NCBI GenBank assembly: GCA_040954595.2
Contig: CM082585.2
Coordinates: 4,030,001-4,094,000, forward strand
Source of the DNA: Balanoglossus misakiensis
Taxonomy: Eukaryota > Hemichordata
Reading direction: 5' to 3'
Length of the DNA stretch: 64,000 nt
A model generated the notes under the pieces. The model was not told where the DNA came from and did no database searches. It saw only the letters and a list, made by a program, of their open reading frames with translations. Positions 21,501 to 33,900 of this stretch are shown piece after piece. Every line of letters starts with the position of its first letter. Within the stretch, counting starts at the first letter, position 1. The translations under genes and the position numbers were made by a program.

Positions 21501-24500
21501 AGTAGGACTTTTTCTGTTATGGCCTAGAGTACTCAAACTTGAGAAAGGTACACAGATAAAAAGTACACACAAATAAAGTACACATATAAAAAGAACTCAC
21601 ATGCGAATTGTATGTTTTGGGTCCTTGTATTATGTGCCCATTCAATATTTTTCTCTATTTTTTTCTCACCTCCTCTTTAGCGATTCTCATATCATCTTTT
21701 ACATCATAGAAGACGGTCGGTTGGATAAAAAAGCCCTTATCACCATGACGATTGCCTCCACATCCAAGCAAAGCCCCTTCCTTTTTTCCGCTTTCAATGA
21801 GATCCATTATTTTGTCAACTTGTTTCTGATTGATCTGGGAAGAAAAAAATCCAGATTTAGTTTGGGCCATTGATGATATTGATTTTAATAAAAACAAAGT
21901 AAAAGGTTTACATTTTTCTTGAAGTTGTAGAGGGCGCACAAAGTCTACCAGTCATTTTCCATTTCAAGACTTGGCAATGGTTTGGCTAATTTACAAATAT
22001 ACCTGGTGTTCTTTACCCGCTTTCTTTCATTATTTATTACACCTCACGTATTATACCGTATTCGTGATTGGCTGAGACGCGCTCACGTGATATAGAAAAA
22101 AAGTGATATAACATGGCTAGAATTGATAAAGCCCTGTCGCGTGCGCTGATATTGCCTGCTGGGTTGTTTTGGTGTTCTGCGCGCGACTTCTGCGCGTACC
22201 AAACTGTCGTTCAATGGCTTCCTCCACGATCAGTCAACTCCCGCATCTATGGCTTCAAAGCGATACACAGGATTAACACCTGTTCAACTGGACGATATTT
22301 TACTGCAAACGGACATTAAATACACCAAAATCGTAACCAACAGCGCAGTATCCCCAACATTATCTGAGTTCGAAGTAGGTATAGTTTTTGGGAGATCGAG
22401 ACATTTTACATTCTCAGCAACGTACGACATGGACGCAACCCTACGTTCTTCTATGTACGTTCAAATGTTCGGCGTAATAAAATAAATAACACATGATGCT
22501 CGGGCAACATCACGATTTGAAGCCTGCCCTCGGGATGGTGATCTCTGACCACAATGAAAAAACGTGTGGTTTCGATAACCCAACCCACCAACCCTAAACT
22601 TCAAAAACTGTAATTTCCCGAATAAAAAAGTTATGTAAAGTTGAATCACGCAAGACTTCGAACGACATGACGTCATCTATGTTCTGACAAATTTTTTAAA
22701 TTGACAAAAAAGTATTTTCCTACATATTCCTACCCTATTTAGGAAAGCACGTTATCAGGACCACACAGTTATCTTTTTCGTAAAAATTCAAATTTTCTCT
22801 GACTGATGCGATAACAAATATAAAAAAGATTGCAATTTAACCGGAGCAGAAATTGCTGTCTCAAAACGGAAATACTACTGACTCACTATTACAATTCTCT
22901 AAAGAGAAATGGTTGTCACACGTAAACGGAAAATCTAAATTTGTGTATATTGCTAACCTGGGGTCCGGAGTCAACATTCTTGTCGGTCAGAGGATTGCCA
23001 AGAGTCCGATTCTTGGCTCGTTCGATGCTGCGTTTGACAAACTCGTCGTATATCTCCTCTTGCACAAAGGTACGGGTACCGGCACAACAGACCTGGCCCA
23101 TGTTGAAGAATACAGCCTCGTGACTGACTGAGACTGCCTCGTCCACTGTGAAGGAGAGACAGACAGAGAAATTACCAGCTGCAGCTTCTACACGCAGATG
23201 ATTCAGATTTTTGAAACGAGGAACCAATTCATTTAGAAAAAAGTAAATGCTCCAAGGTTTACACTGACCAAGTCACTCAAAATTTCAGGACTCTTTAGGA
23301 GTGATCGTCATTCGTTTTATAAGAGGGGTATGTGATGTCCGAAATGCCACTTTCGTGGCGTTAGGCCAAAATAAAAGTATGTGCAGACACGCTGTTCCGA
23401 AAACCCGACCTACCCTAAACTATTTAAAACTCCGTATAGTAACATTAACGATGTCAAATATACAAAATTTAAGAAAATTCCGCGAATCACGCACGAACTA
23501 TGACGTCATTCTTCTACACTACGGCGGCCAGAGCAATCGGAACAGCACATATTATTATTTGGCCTTATCATGCAGCAATGGTCTCATTAGCTCGGAGAAC
23601 AGAATAAATTACCTGGACTTCCCCGATAAACAAAACGTGTTCTCCCTGCGCTCTTTATAGTGAAACATAAAAATAGTACTTGACTCAGAACAAAACTAAT
23701 CAGTGGTAGTTTCAGAGATCAAACATGCATGCATTCAGACACCAAATAATCAAGTGTGTGTGCGTGGCATTACATGTATACTTACAGTCTTCTGTGTCAG
23801 CGAATACAATGCAGGGGCTCTTGCCTCCAAGTTCTAACGTCACACGTTTTAAATTGCTCTTGGCAGATGCCGTCTTCACTAACCTGCCAACCTACAACAG
23901 ATATTTCAGTGGGTAAAGGGACAAAGTCTCTCTCTCGCTGCCTTTTTCCATTAATTATGTTTGATACAAGACGCCGTTAATGTTATTCTACATGTGGATA
24001 TATAGTGAATCAACGTTCGACCACACACAGCTTCCATCCCACTTGCAGACACGAGAGGGAAAAACTCACCAAAATGAATAACCGGTGTTTACCATTTATT
24101 CATTTTGGCGAGATTTTTACTCTCATATCCTACAAACAGGATGGAAGTTGTGTGTGATTGAACGTTCATTCACTACGTAAACACTTGTACATTAACTTAA
24201 ACGGTGTCTTGTATCAAACATAATTAATGGAAAAAGGGCAGTGAGAGAGACTTTGTCACTTTAAGTGGGCGTATGACATAAAATTACAAATTTTTGACAG
24301 TCTCTTCAATATATGTAGCTTACGGAGTTTGGGACTGCTTTTAACTCCCATAAGTGTGGTGTAATAATAAATATTGAACTAACCAGATTGTTTAATTATG
24401 TTGATTGTATGCCCGGGCTTGAATTTACCGAGACGAAAAATGATCACAACAGTCGTAATATATTACAACATGCAGTCACTTTTACGAAGACGCACACACA

Positions 24501-27500
24501 CGCACACGACGCGCGCGCACACACAGAGAGAATGCAGACATTACCTCTATAGATCCAGAGAAGGAAACTTTATCCACGTCCATGTGCTCGGAAATGGCAG
24601 CCCCAGCTGTTGCGCCGTATCCTGGCAACACATTTACAACTCCTGGTGGGAAGCCAGCCTAGGGTAAAAAATAAACAGAATCCGGGGGTGAAAACTACAT
24701 ACTCCATTCCATAAATGGCTGTATACATTGTAAGGACCAAAGACTGACAGAGAACTATTTAGATTTTTATTCTCAAAACATGTTTTAAGTTCTTAGATGA
24801 CGTAATCTAGTTTCTTGCAAAAGAATTCAATTTGTAAATCTGACCTGACTGACTACCGAGTTAAAAATCCAACAGTCATATTGAAGAATTTACCTCAACG
24901 ACAAGAGAAGCGACGTGTAGCGCAGTAAGCGACGTTTCTTCAGACGGTTTTATAAGCACAGTATTACCACAGGCCAAAGCTGGACCAAGTTTCGATCCCA
25001 TTAGACCCAGTGGGAAGTTCCATGGATAATACAAACCGCATACGCCAATGGGTTCATGGCGAGTATAACAGAAATTGTTACCATCTGCGGAGAAAATGAC
25101 AACGCAATGAAGAGACAACCGCGGTGTGCCAATATGTAAGCAAGTAAGTAAGTAAGTAAAGAGCAAACGTGCGTATGTGGTTTTAGGCCTCGTGCCAAAT
25201 GCAAAGTAAGTAAAAACATTTACAGAAGAAAAAAAATATGTACAAGTAAACGTACAGGTACATGCAAACATACGTGCATATCAAACAATAACAAACCACC
25301 ACCAGTACCACCACCACCACCACCACCACCACCATCACCATCAATCAGCTGCTTACCTATTGGAATGGTTTTGCCATGGATTTTGTCGGCAAAGCCGGCA
25401 AAATAGCGCAAGCTTTCCACAAATTCATGTGCTCCCACCTCAGCGGCAAAATATGGCATGCCATTATCAAGGCTCTCCAATGTCTGTAAGGGAGTCATTA
25501 AAAATAGGAGTTACAGATTTTCATTGCAAATTTACATTCTAGTAATTTTATTTCCTTGAATGTGACTTGCCATTCTATGTATATTTTTTCGCCGAACATT
25601 AAATGTTGTTTACATATAAACCTACGATAGTTTGAAATAAGAAAAATGTGACACGTAAGAGATTAGGTAACTTAACGATTGAGTTTGATAATGCATGGGC
25701 TCTGAGGTACCCAGGTCAATTTTACCAGGGTTCCCCATGCAGACATTTTACCAGGATCCTCCTTTATTGTTGCATTTATATAAATGGACGGCACAAATTG
25801 TTACCTGGGCTCCAAAATCATTTACCAGTGCTTCCCAACCTTTGCAAAAGCACGGAGTACATGTATTACAGTCATTGAATACTTGTTACAAAACTGTCTT
25901 TTGCATCATAAAATTAAACAGTGGGCCATTGAGATCTATTTTTTAATTCAATTGGGTGATGCGTTGATTAAAGCAAACCCACAATTAACCTATAAGAAAG
26001 CTATATCTCGGTACCTGTTTGGAATTATTTACTGTGAGTTAAGGGGTCTAAGAATGTCTCCCTACTTACAGCCAGGGACATCGTGTCCCGCTCAACCAGA
26101 TCAGCCAGTTTGTTCAGCAGTCTGCCTTTGGCCGATGCGTCCATACTACGCCACGGTGAGCCCAACTGAAAAGCCTTTCTGGCTGCTCTCACTGCTGCAT
26201 CAACATCGGCCTGAAAAAGTGACAGATTTTATTGACAGGTAAAGTAAACAATGTCATTTATTGTATCTGTGTGATTCAGACCTGATCAAAGACTCGTTTT
26301 GGGGGTAAACTTTTCTAGCAAAACTCACAAAATACACCATCAGCATCCTGATCGACCCTTACACTAATAAGTTCCAAATTATCCAATGTCTCCCCAGATG
26401 CAAACACTCTCCTCTGGCTTCCTTTGCTAATAGAGGAGAGGGTTTTTTTTCTCACTCCTGGCCGCTGGGAGTGTGGGATCGAGAGTGTGGGATCAAATCG
26501 ATCTCTGTGTTAATGCGAGCACAGACAACTGTTATCTGACACGAGCTCTGATTGGATAATGATATTCGTACCCCTCAGAACGAGCAAATATTATCCAATT
26601 GTGTGATGTGTTGTACACGAACCGGAACTACAATGTGATCAGGTCATGTGCAGAAGACAGTGTACTGTGGTGTACGTGGTTGGCGACAGACTCGCAAAAA
26701 ACGGTTGTATTTTCTAAATATCTTGCAAATTTATGCCACTGGAAACAGTATCCATATTTCAATGTGTTGAGCACATTTTTGTAGCATAGGTGTACTGTAA
26801 ACTCGTGATGAAATGGGGACTATATTTTGCGGGAGGATCAATTTATGACCGGTCATGCAGTTATCAGTTGGTATTTTATATATTTAGTTCTTTTATTGTA
26901 AATAAACGTGAATATCGCAAATTTGTGGTCGTGTGAGAAATAGAATCTCACAAACAAAGGACCTGGGAACGTATTTCTCACACTCGTCGGGGATATTCAT
27001 CACGAGTTTACAGTACACCTATGCTACAAAAATGTGCTCAACACATTGAAATATGGATATTGTTTCCATATCCCCAACTCGTGTGAGAAATAAGATCCCA
27101 GGTCCTCGGGAGTGTGAGATTCTATTAATCTTGCAACATGTCCTTGGCTCATTAAAGGGACAAAGTCTCTCTTTCTCGTTGGCCCTTTTGTTTGATACAA
27201 GACACCATTTATGTTAATGTACATGTGGATATTTAGTTAATCAACGTTTAACCACACACAACTTTCATCCCACTTGTAGACACGAGAGTGAAAAACTCGC
27301 CAAAATGAATAATCGGTTTCTACAATTTATTCTATTCATTTTGGCGAGATTTTTACTCTCATATCCTACAAACGGGATGGAAGTTGTGTGTAATTGAACG
27401 TTAATTCACTATATATCCACCTGTAGAATAACATAAATGGTGCCTTGTATGATTAATGGAAAATGGCCAGTGAGAAAGACTTTGTCCCTTTAACTAAATA

Positions 27501-28295
27501 CTCGAAGAAACGCGTGGACAGGAGTTACGCCACGCAAACAACTTCGAACATGGTCTCCTTTCTCTCTTACCTTGTCAGCTTCTTGTACGTCACAGATTTT
27601 TTCTCCCGTAGATGGGTTGATGGTGGGAAATGTTTTCCCGCTGATTGAATCAACAAATTCATTGTTGATGAAGATCTAAAATAATGAACAAAAATAATTG
27701 CTCACATTTGTAAAACAAAGAATAACGTATCATTTGAGATGTACAATACTTGAGATATCATGTGAGTGTTAGGGTCTGAATGGAAGTTTCATTGTGGTAT
27801 TCCTTATTTGCAATAAAACGTCTTAGTCACCAGCCATATCGTATCAGCATAATTTGTACAGTCAGATTGACAACACTTATTTTACAAACGAGTGAAGTAG
27901 TGTCTCATTGATATTTTAATCCACCATTTTCTCAAAGAATTATTGTCAGCAAATGAAGATTTCGTCGAATAGTCATCTAATTGATTGCCACACCTTGTGT
28001 CTTCTATGATTGTTTAGATTTACTTATTTATTTCACTAGATATTAAAACTAGTCTTTGTCCCAGAAACCAAATTTAAATACTGAGGTAAATAAGTTAAAC
28101 GCAAAAAAAATTGTAATTTTTTAAGAATTCATTAAAAGTTCATAGACCAGTACATGTACATATACATGTATTTCACCCGATGATGCCTTAAGCATGTGAA
28201 CAGGGCGAGAGCTAATCGATATAATAGTGAAAGCAATATTTATATATACTAACCTGTGTATACTTAATATCAGGCGTTGCCAGCGATTCCGACAT
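18578..28295 (-). CDS. ALDH1: Aldehyde dehydrogenase, ALDH1/2 family, 12 exons located
   Basis: Exons, in gene order, are 28295-28254, 27675-27571, 26210-26070, 25483-25357, 25084-24894, 24658-24545, 23891-23786, 23145-22958, 21834-21670, 21343-21186, 19828-19754 and 18617-18578; all phases match with GT-AG sites. They encode about 484 aa of the usual 495-500; the last few codons (after EYTEVKT) were not found. The enzyme oxidises aldehydes with NAD+. Seen are [10 protein letters not shown] (Asn that holds the oxyanion), SFSGSIEVG (coenzyme fold), LELGGKSP (general-base Glu), [11 protein letters not shown] (nucleophile Cys) and [14 protein letters not shown]. The N-terminus [14 protein letters not shown] lacks a mitochondrial presequence, favouring a cytosolic ALDH1A-like (possibly retinaldehyde) enzyme over ALDH2. 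No stops or frameshifts are seen. Introns hold three hairpin MITEs. Confidence 0.93.
19909..20017. repeat. Short inverted-repeat element, about 109 bp
   Basis: CTGACCATTAATGTTTGTTT at the left pairs with AAACAAACGTTAATGGTCAG at the right, with further weaker pairing inside. It lies in an ALDH intron and looks like a small foldback MITE. Confidence 0.65.
20778..21125. mobile_element. TTAA hairpin MITE, copy 1
   Basis: A near-palindrome of 348 bp flanked by TTAA at 20774-20777 and 21126-21129. The ends are AGGGACAAAGTCTCTCTC and its complement; the inner arms include CACACACAACGTCCATCC and TTCATTTTGG. It lies between ALDH exons 10 and 11. TTAA targets are typical of piggyBac and Kolobok; the parent is not in this window. 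Confidence 0.85.
22540..22690. repeat. Diverged copy of a CGTCAT/CACGCAA dispersed repeat
   Basis: It shares AATCACGCAAGACTT and a TGACGTCAT site, and a preceding ACCCTAAACTTCAAAAACT block, with 23338-23566 and, inverted, with 33428-33725. Ends are unclear. Confidence 0.4.
23338..23566. mobile_element. TIR-bearing dispersed repeat, copy in an ALDH intron
   Basis: GCTGTTCCGAAAACCCGACC near the left and ATCGGAACAGCACATA near the right are inverted repeats. The interior has ACCCTAAAC, GCGAATCACGCACG and TGACGTCAT. The reverse complement matches 33428-33725, so this is a family of small non-autonomous elements. Confidence 0.6.
23917..24260. mobile_element. TTAA hairpin MITE, copy 2
   Basis: A 344-bp near-palindrome of the same family, in the intron between ALDH exons 6 and 7. 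The right flank is TTAA (24261-24264) and the left flank is a decayed TAAA. Confidence 0.85.
25288..25345. repeat. (CCA)n microsatellite
   Basis: CCACCA repeats in the ALDH intron next to exon 4. Confidence 0.9.
26745..27070. repeat. Inverted repeat with about 68-bp arms
   Basis: GGAAACAGTATCCATATTTC through TAGGTGTACTGTAAACTCGTGA at 26745-26812 is nearly the exact reverse complement of 27003-27070. Further shared TGTGAGAAAT blocks, inside at 26936-26985 and outside at about 27080-27125, suggest a larger foldback element. It lies between ALDH exons 2 and 3, directly before MITE copy 3. Confidence 0.8.
27156..27489. mobile_element. TTAA hairpin MITE, copy 3
   Basis: A 334-bp near-palindrome between ALDH exons 2 and 3, with perfect TTAA at 27152-27155 and 27490-27493 and perfect AGGGACAAAG/CTTTGTCCCT ends. 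It is the best-preserved pair of termini in the family. Confidence 0.9.
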
Positions 28296-28941
28296 GGTGC
28301 TATTGCGCTCAAAGTTTGCTCAGATCTGCTGTCACCCGTCCAATCACGCCTGCATTTATAAGGCAAATTCAACCGGTCAATATAAAACTGCAAGTCCAGG
28401 ACTGCGCGTAACGATGCTGTAACGTTGAATAATACCGAGAAAGACAAGACACCCTCATTTGACGCAAAAACACGTTTTGTTATTTAGATCTGCAGCCACA
28501 ATCAGAGGTTGATAATATATTGTAATCAGACCATTATTCTTGTTTCCGCTATACAAGTTATGACTTGCACATATGTCAGTGAACGGTTGGGAGCGGTCTT
28601 GCGATTTTTACTCCCGTTCTAGGAGACCGTGCTCAACAAAGTGATGACCAAAAGTGATATACAAGCGTTAACGTGTCGTGCGATAAGCTTTTAGTTACGT
28701 AATTCCCGGACTTAGCCTAACTGCGAAGAATGAGAAATTATGAGAGCAGTAACCACCAGTGTAACGATTTTAATCATAGAATCCTGCTAATTATTTAATC
28801 TAGATAGATGACTGGTTATTTTTCCATATGACAAATAAAACTTTGGTGCAGGGAGACTAAGCGAGTTTGACAGGTCAGGCGAAGCTGTGACCTTTCCACA
28901 CTCCCAAGCCGCTTTTCGATAATTTCCCAAAACTATAGAAT
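28296..28941. other. 5' flank of ALDH, no gene seen
   Basis: Probably the ALDH 5' UTR and promoter on -. No TATA box is evident. Short open frames here look random. Confidence 0.35.
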
Positions 28942-29404
28942 AGTAAGAAATGGCTTGCGATGGCTAGTCTGAATTCCCGCTGACCCCCCCCCCCCTTTAT
29001 CTTGTACGCAAATAGTATGGGGGTCACACACACCATTAAGACGGTTCTGAAGCGTCTCAGATCAGATATTGTCTTTAAAAAAATATGTGTGGACGACGGC
29101 TTAGATTTGAGACGGCTCTGTCGGCCAGACCTGAGCCGATGTGAGAATTAACAGCTCTCCGCAACCCATTGTATATGAGACATCCTCAGCGCCTATACAT
29201 AAACTTTGTGTGTGTGGACACAACGCGACTCAAAGGATTAATGCTCTGTGTTAACAGTAGGCAAATAGTGTCTCAAACTTTTCTGTGTGAGAACCTGGTA
29301 TTGGGTATACGAGTAACACAGGTAAATCTTCTCCTTTGAATCGACAGTTGAATGGTGTCAGGCCGGAGGAAGAGTATCATTATTTTCTGGAAAATCTGTC
29401 CGCG
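28942..29404 (-). repeat. Dispersed repeat with internal insertion, inverted partner of 17663-17840
   Basis: The outer parts match the reverse complement of 17663-17840. The central part, about 29018-29303, is absent from the other copy and so is a roughly 285-bp secondary insertion. Confidence 0.75.
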
Positions 29405-30119
29405 AGGCGTGTATTACACCTCGAACTCTGATATAACTACATGTATTTAGGATTGAAAGGATAATTTTAATGGGCGATTTTATTCTATTTGTCAGCTGTA
29501 CTATATATCTCTCTCTTTTATTTGAGCTTCAAAAGAAAAAGTTACAAAGAAAAGAAAAGCGGAAATGAATGCGCATATGAATGACCGTGTTGTTTTGTTC
29601 TGAAGATCAAATACTACAATCCTTACACGTACATGTATGTACATGTATATCAATCTAATTTCACTTTCCCTCTCTTTCTTCATTGTAATGTATTCTACTG
29701 TCCAATTTTCCTTACATGGTAGCTGTTGTAATGCAACCATTATTTAAAAAAGATAATTAAAAGTTTCCGGTTTAAAAGAAAACATGCAACGAAATTAAAA
29801 CCAGCATCAATCCATTCCATATGCTAATATCATTATAATGCTAATTCCCCCCCCCCACCTACATCTGCGAACTAATAAAAACGGGCAAATTCGGCAACCT
29901 AACTCGCGTCGGAACATTTGACGGCAACAGAAAACAAAGCGAGCGTAATTCAATAAACTGACCTATACCAGCCTGAACTATGATTATTTCAGGTTTCAAA
30001 ACTCCGTTCACGTATTTCATCTGATTTTCCGAGGAGCACTCAAAATGTCCACATTGCAAAAACCGGATTTGGCCGAGACTTAAATGTATGCATTATCGTT
30101 AGAACTGATGACATACAAT

Positions 30120-30420
30120 GTAACAATTCCTCCGGTTTGAGCCAATCGGCCCTCACAATTTTCCCGCTTTCACTGGACTATATAAGAGCTTGTATATTCT
30201 GGAAGTTTTCGAGGTCAGTTTTGTTTTGGGAACTCTGCGAGTCGCACGTATTGCAACGGAGTATTGTTCTGTTGGTGGTTGTTCACCCACTTTTGCGATA
30301 AATAGTTGCTCATTATTCACGACCGAGTACGAGTCATTTCGGAAGTCCGATATAAAGAGCTTTGTTCGCAATATTCAACCGCTCACAAAATGTGGAGTTT
30401 GCTCATAATCGCGAACGTTC
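30120..30420 (+). promoter_or_regulatory. Promoter-like sequence, possible solo LTR
   Basis: ACTATATAAGAGCTTG at about 30177-30192 is a strong TATA-like core, with GC-moderate sequence downstream and no coding frame. The arrangement would suit an LTR or an independent promoter. No second LTR or retroviral-type genes are present, so this is tentative. Confidence 0.25.
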
Positions 30421-30901
30421 TACGACACGCTTCTATATCATTTGATATCTACTGGAGATTTCATAAAAACCACCCTCGCTTAATGTTCCTTTCCATAAAA
30501 TCAAAGACACGTGTCTTGTACATTGGAGTACCACGGTTGGTCATTATATTTGGCTCGATCAGGCTTTGGTGAGTAAAAAGTCAGCAAGTTCCATATATAT
30601 AACTTACAGGTAGCTACACAGCTATATCTGGAAAACAGCGTCAAAAAACACTGTGCTCTCATTCATGTAAAACTAAACATACATATAATATCAGGCATAG
30701 TTGCTTTCACTGTTAAATTTACCTGCTAGTGTCCGGCACCCATCAATGGCAATTTTAAGTGTAATATTGCCAAATCACCCAATTTGATGGCAAGTCAATG
30801 GTGTCACTCACTCACTTCCTTGTCATATTGTGACAGAGAATATCTTTGTTCGTCCCGGAACTAAAGGTAGACCGAAATAGCACGCCTCTACCACGTCACC
30901 C

Positions 30902-30909
30902 TATAAAAT
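30902..30909 (+). promoter_or_regulatory. TATA box of the CUB-domain gene
   Basis: TATAAAAT lies 75 bp upstream of the ATG at 30977, a normal distance for a short 5' UTR of about 45 bases. Confidence 0.6.
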
Positions 30910-30976
30910 AAAATAAAAAAACACCAGCGAATGTCAGTGTTCTGTGTTCGTGAACAATTCACAGAAGAGGACGAGC

Positions 30977-33900
30977 ATGATGAACGTTGTCATATTAATC
31001 TTATGTTTGCTCTGCCAGGTAAGTTGTGTTACATTTCCAGCATTGTAGAGTATCCATTCACGTCTTTATTTTGAACAATGATATCGGATATGGAACTCTT
31101 TTGTGCTGTCGAGGAACAGTCACACTAATGCTATGCTTGGAAATATGTTATTTGATTTCTCGTTCTGGTATGTAAAACAATTTAGGACATTTCCCTTTAA
31201 GAAAGCAGCTCTATTGTTGACAAACAGGGTTAATCGTGATATTTGCAAGGGGGTACCCCTTCATAATGATCACATACCAGACTCTAATTTATTTAGTTTT
31301 CAAGTAGCATAATCTACATAGTCCAGGTTACGGTCGTCGAGGTGTGAACCGCATAATATTTATTGATATTTATTGTGTAATGCGAAAGCTGGTTTGTGAC
31401 AATTATTTATTTGGGAAAACGTAGTGCCACATTTAAACCATTTAACTCATTTTTCCGTACCGCCCTTATATACAAAGTGGACATAATGCTCCATTGTCGA
31501 AAGATATTGATCAAAGTTTGAGAAAACGCGGAAAACATTTTGACGGTTAATTCTTATTTATAAAAAAGATGACGATAAGTTGCCTATTGCGTTGAAAGGG
31601 TTGATCTATGTTTACTTGACAAACCATATGTCCATAAGTACAAGTATCAATTGAAAAGAGAATATTCTGCTAACAGTAACTGTAAATTGGCGCTGCACAT
31701 TGGTGGAATATACTCCAATGGAGTTTCTATATTTAACTTGATACTGGGCCCTAGATTGTGGTGTCGACCCTTGAATTAGTGCGGAGTCACTATTTCTGGA
31801 TTTTTCCAATAACATGGAACAATAAATGTGCCACTATCTGAAAACATTCTTTTATGTGGCGGGAAAACAGGGTAGTCATGTCGTGAAAATTGTCAGATGA
31901 AAAATACAATTAGGTCGGTGGAAAACCCGCAATTGTATTACTTAGGAACAATATCGTGATCAAATATACCTATAAATAAATTCACGAAGTGTATTGACTT
32001 ATGCATATTTTGGGGTGGTGCACGATAATATTAAATTTTTCATAACAATTTCTTTCAAAATGAACGGGTCAATTTACATCTAAGATGTGAATGTAGAATG
32101 TATACGTATGCCGTATACGCTGTACACGAAGTTAAATTGCCAATTGGGTGAAGTTTGAATACGGTTTTCTCTCAGCACATTGGTCCATCATGTTATGATC
32201 ATCCCGTTTCTGCTCGGGTATCTGTGACGCCATTATCCAACATGAACCTTAGGGAATTTACGATTATTGTCTCTTTTTTAGTCATTCTGTAAAGGTATCG
32301 CGCCCTCGTGATAATGAAAATTCAAGGCTCTTAATGGTACAGTGGCCAAATGAAGGCGAAATTAATTATGTTTTCTGCGTAAAATTTAAAATATAAAGTG
32401 ACATTGTTTTATTCCTATGCCTATATATAGACAGCGATCAACAGTAATGCGCTGAATCATCGCCGATCCAACGGTGAGTAGAATTGATAATTGTCTACAG
32501 GTAACATGCTATCAGGGAATATTTGGGACTTACTTGATATACAATTACGCCTTTTATTTTTTGTGCGTGGATGCCAACCTCCTGACGATGCATTTGCTGC
32601 ATGTAATGATGTGTTGTGATGTCATCATTAGTGCCCGGCCTATGATTTTGTTTGAAAATATATAGACGTGATTGCAATTACATATATAATGCACGGGGAA
32701 AAGTAGAATGATAACCTCTACTCGTTATGTGAACAGTATGCAATTTGGGCTCACTCTAGGTATAGAATACATCGTTTAATTCACAGGGGGATTTGGGTCG
32801 GTTTTGTCATCACAGAGAAATACAAAAGCCCAAAGTTCAAAATGCGGGTATTCGGGGCGACTTTTGCAAACCGTGATTTTTTTCTGCTCCAAAGTGGTGT
32901 AGTCGCTTCCACCCGAAACACACCTGGCCAATTATGGAAGATGCGAAAATCTGGTGTCCTAAATGTATATTCAGATCTACACACTCCCTGTCTGTTGCAG
33001 AATGCTCGGGTACGAATTATCTGCATGTCCAGAAAGGACACACGGTAACCATCTCATCGCCAAATCACCCGAACAAGTACAGCAACAATAATGACTGTGT
33101 GTGGGTGATCAGCACGGATCTCGGCGGAAAGCTGCGGACCCACTTCACATCCTTTAATACGGAAAGTGGCCATGATTATTTGTCAATCGGCGACGGTTCA
33201 GACCCTGGTAATAAAGACACCGAGGCTATGAAAGCATCTGGCAGTACTTTGCCTACCGATTGGCTGTCTGAGTCATCCCCGATCTGGGTGAAATGGCATG
33301 CTGATTTTTCGGCGACAAAGCCAGGATGGAATCTTGAAATCAGTGGGGTTGAAAGCGGTAAGATACCCACCGTGATTGGTGGCGAGACAACTTGAGAGAT
33401 GCACACCTTTCAGGTCCATAAAGCCCCAAAAATATGTGCTGTTCCGATTACATAGTTTTCAAAAATAGGGTAGGTAGGTAGGGATTTTTTTTTTATTTTG
33501 CATTCTTTTTATTTCTCTGCCTGCCGTAGTCTGGAATAATGACGTCATAGTTCTTGCATGATGCGTGCGATTTTGTCACAATTCTCGCGTGATTCACGCA
33601 ATTTTCATACATGTTGTATATTTGGCATCGTTATTTTTAATTCCAGGTTTACGAAGCTCTAAAAAGTTTAGGGTCGGCGGCTTGAATTTAGGGTAGGTCG
33701 GGTAATCAGAACAGCGCATATTTTTTTTATTTTGGCCAAATGCGGAATGCTTTTTTATAGTTAAAATGTTAGTTTTGATGTCGAAGGAGACTGATGTTAA
33801 TTTTTGCGACACCCACTTTTTGGAATGACATACCTATAGCATTATATAAAACTAAAAATATGACTTCTTCAGAAACATTTTCAGTATTTCGTTTATTATT

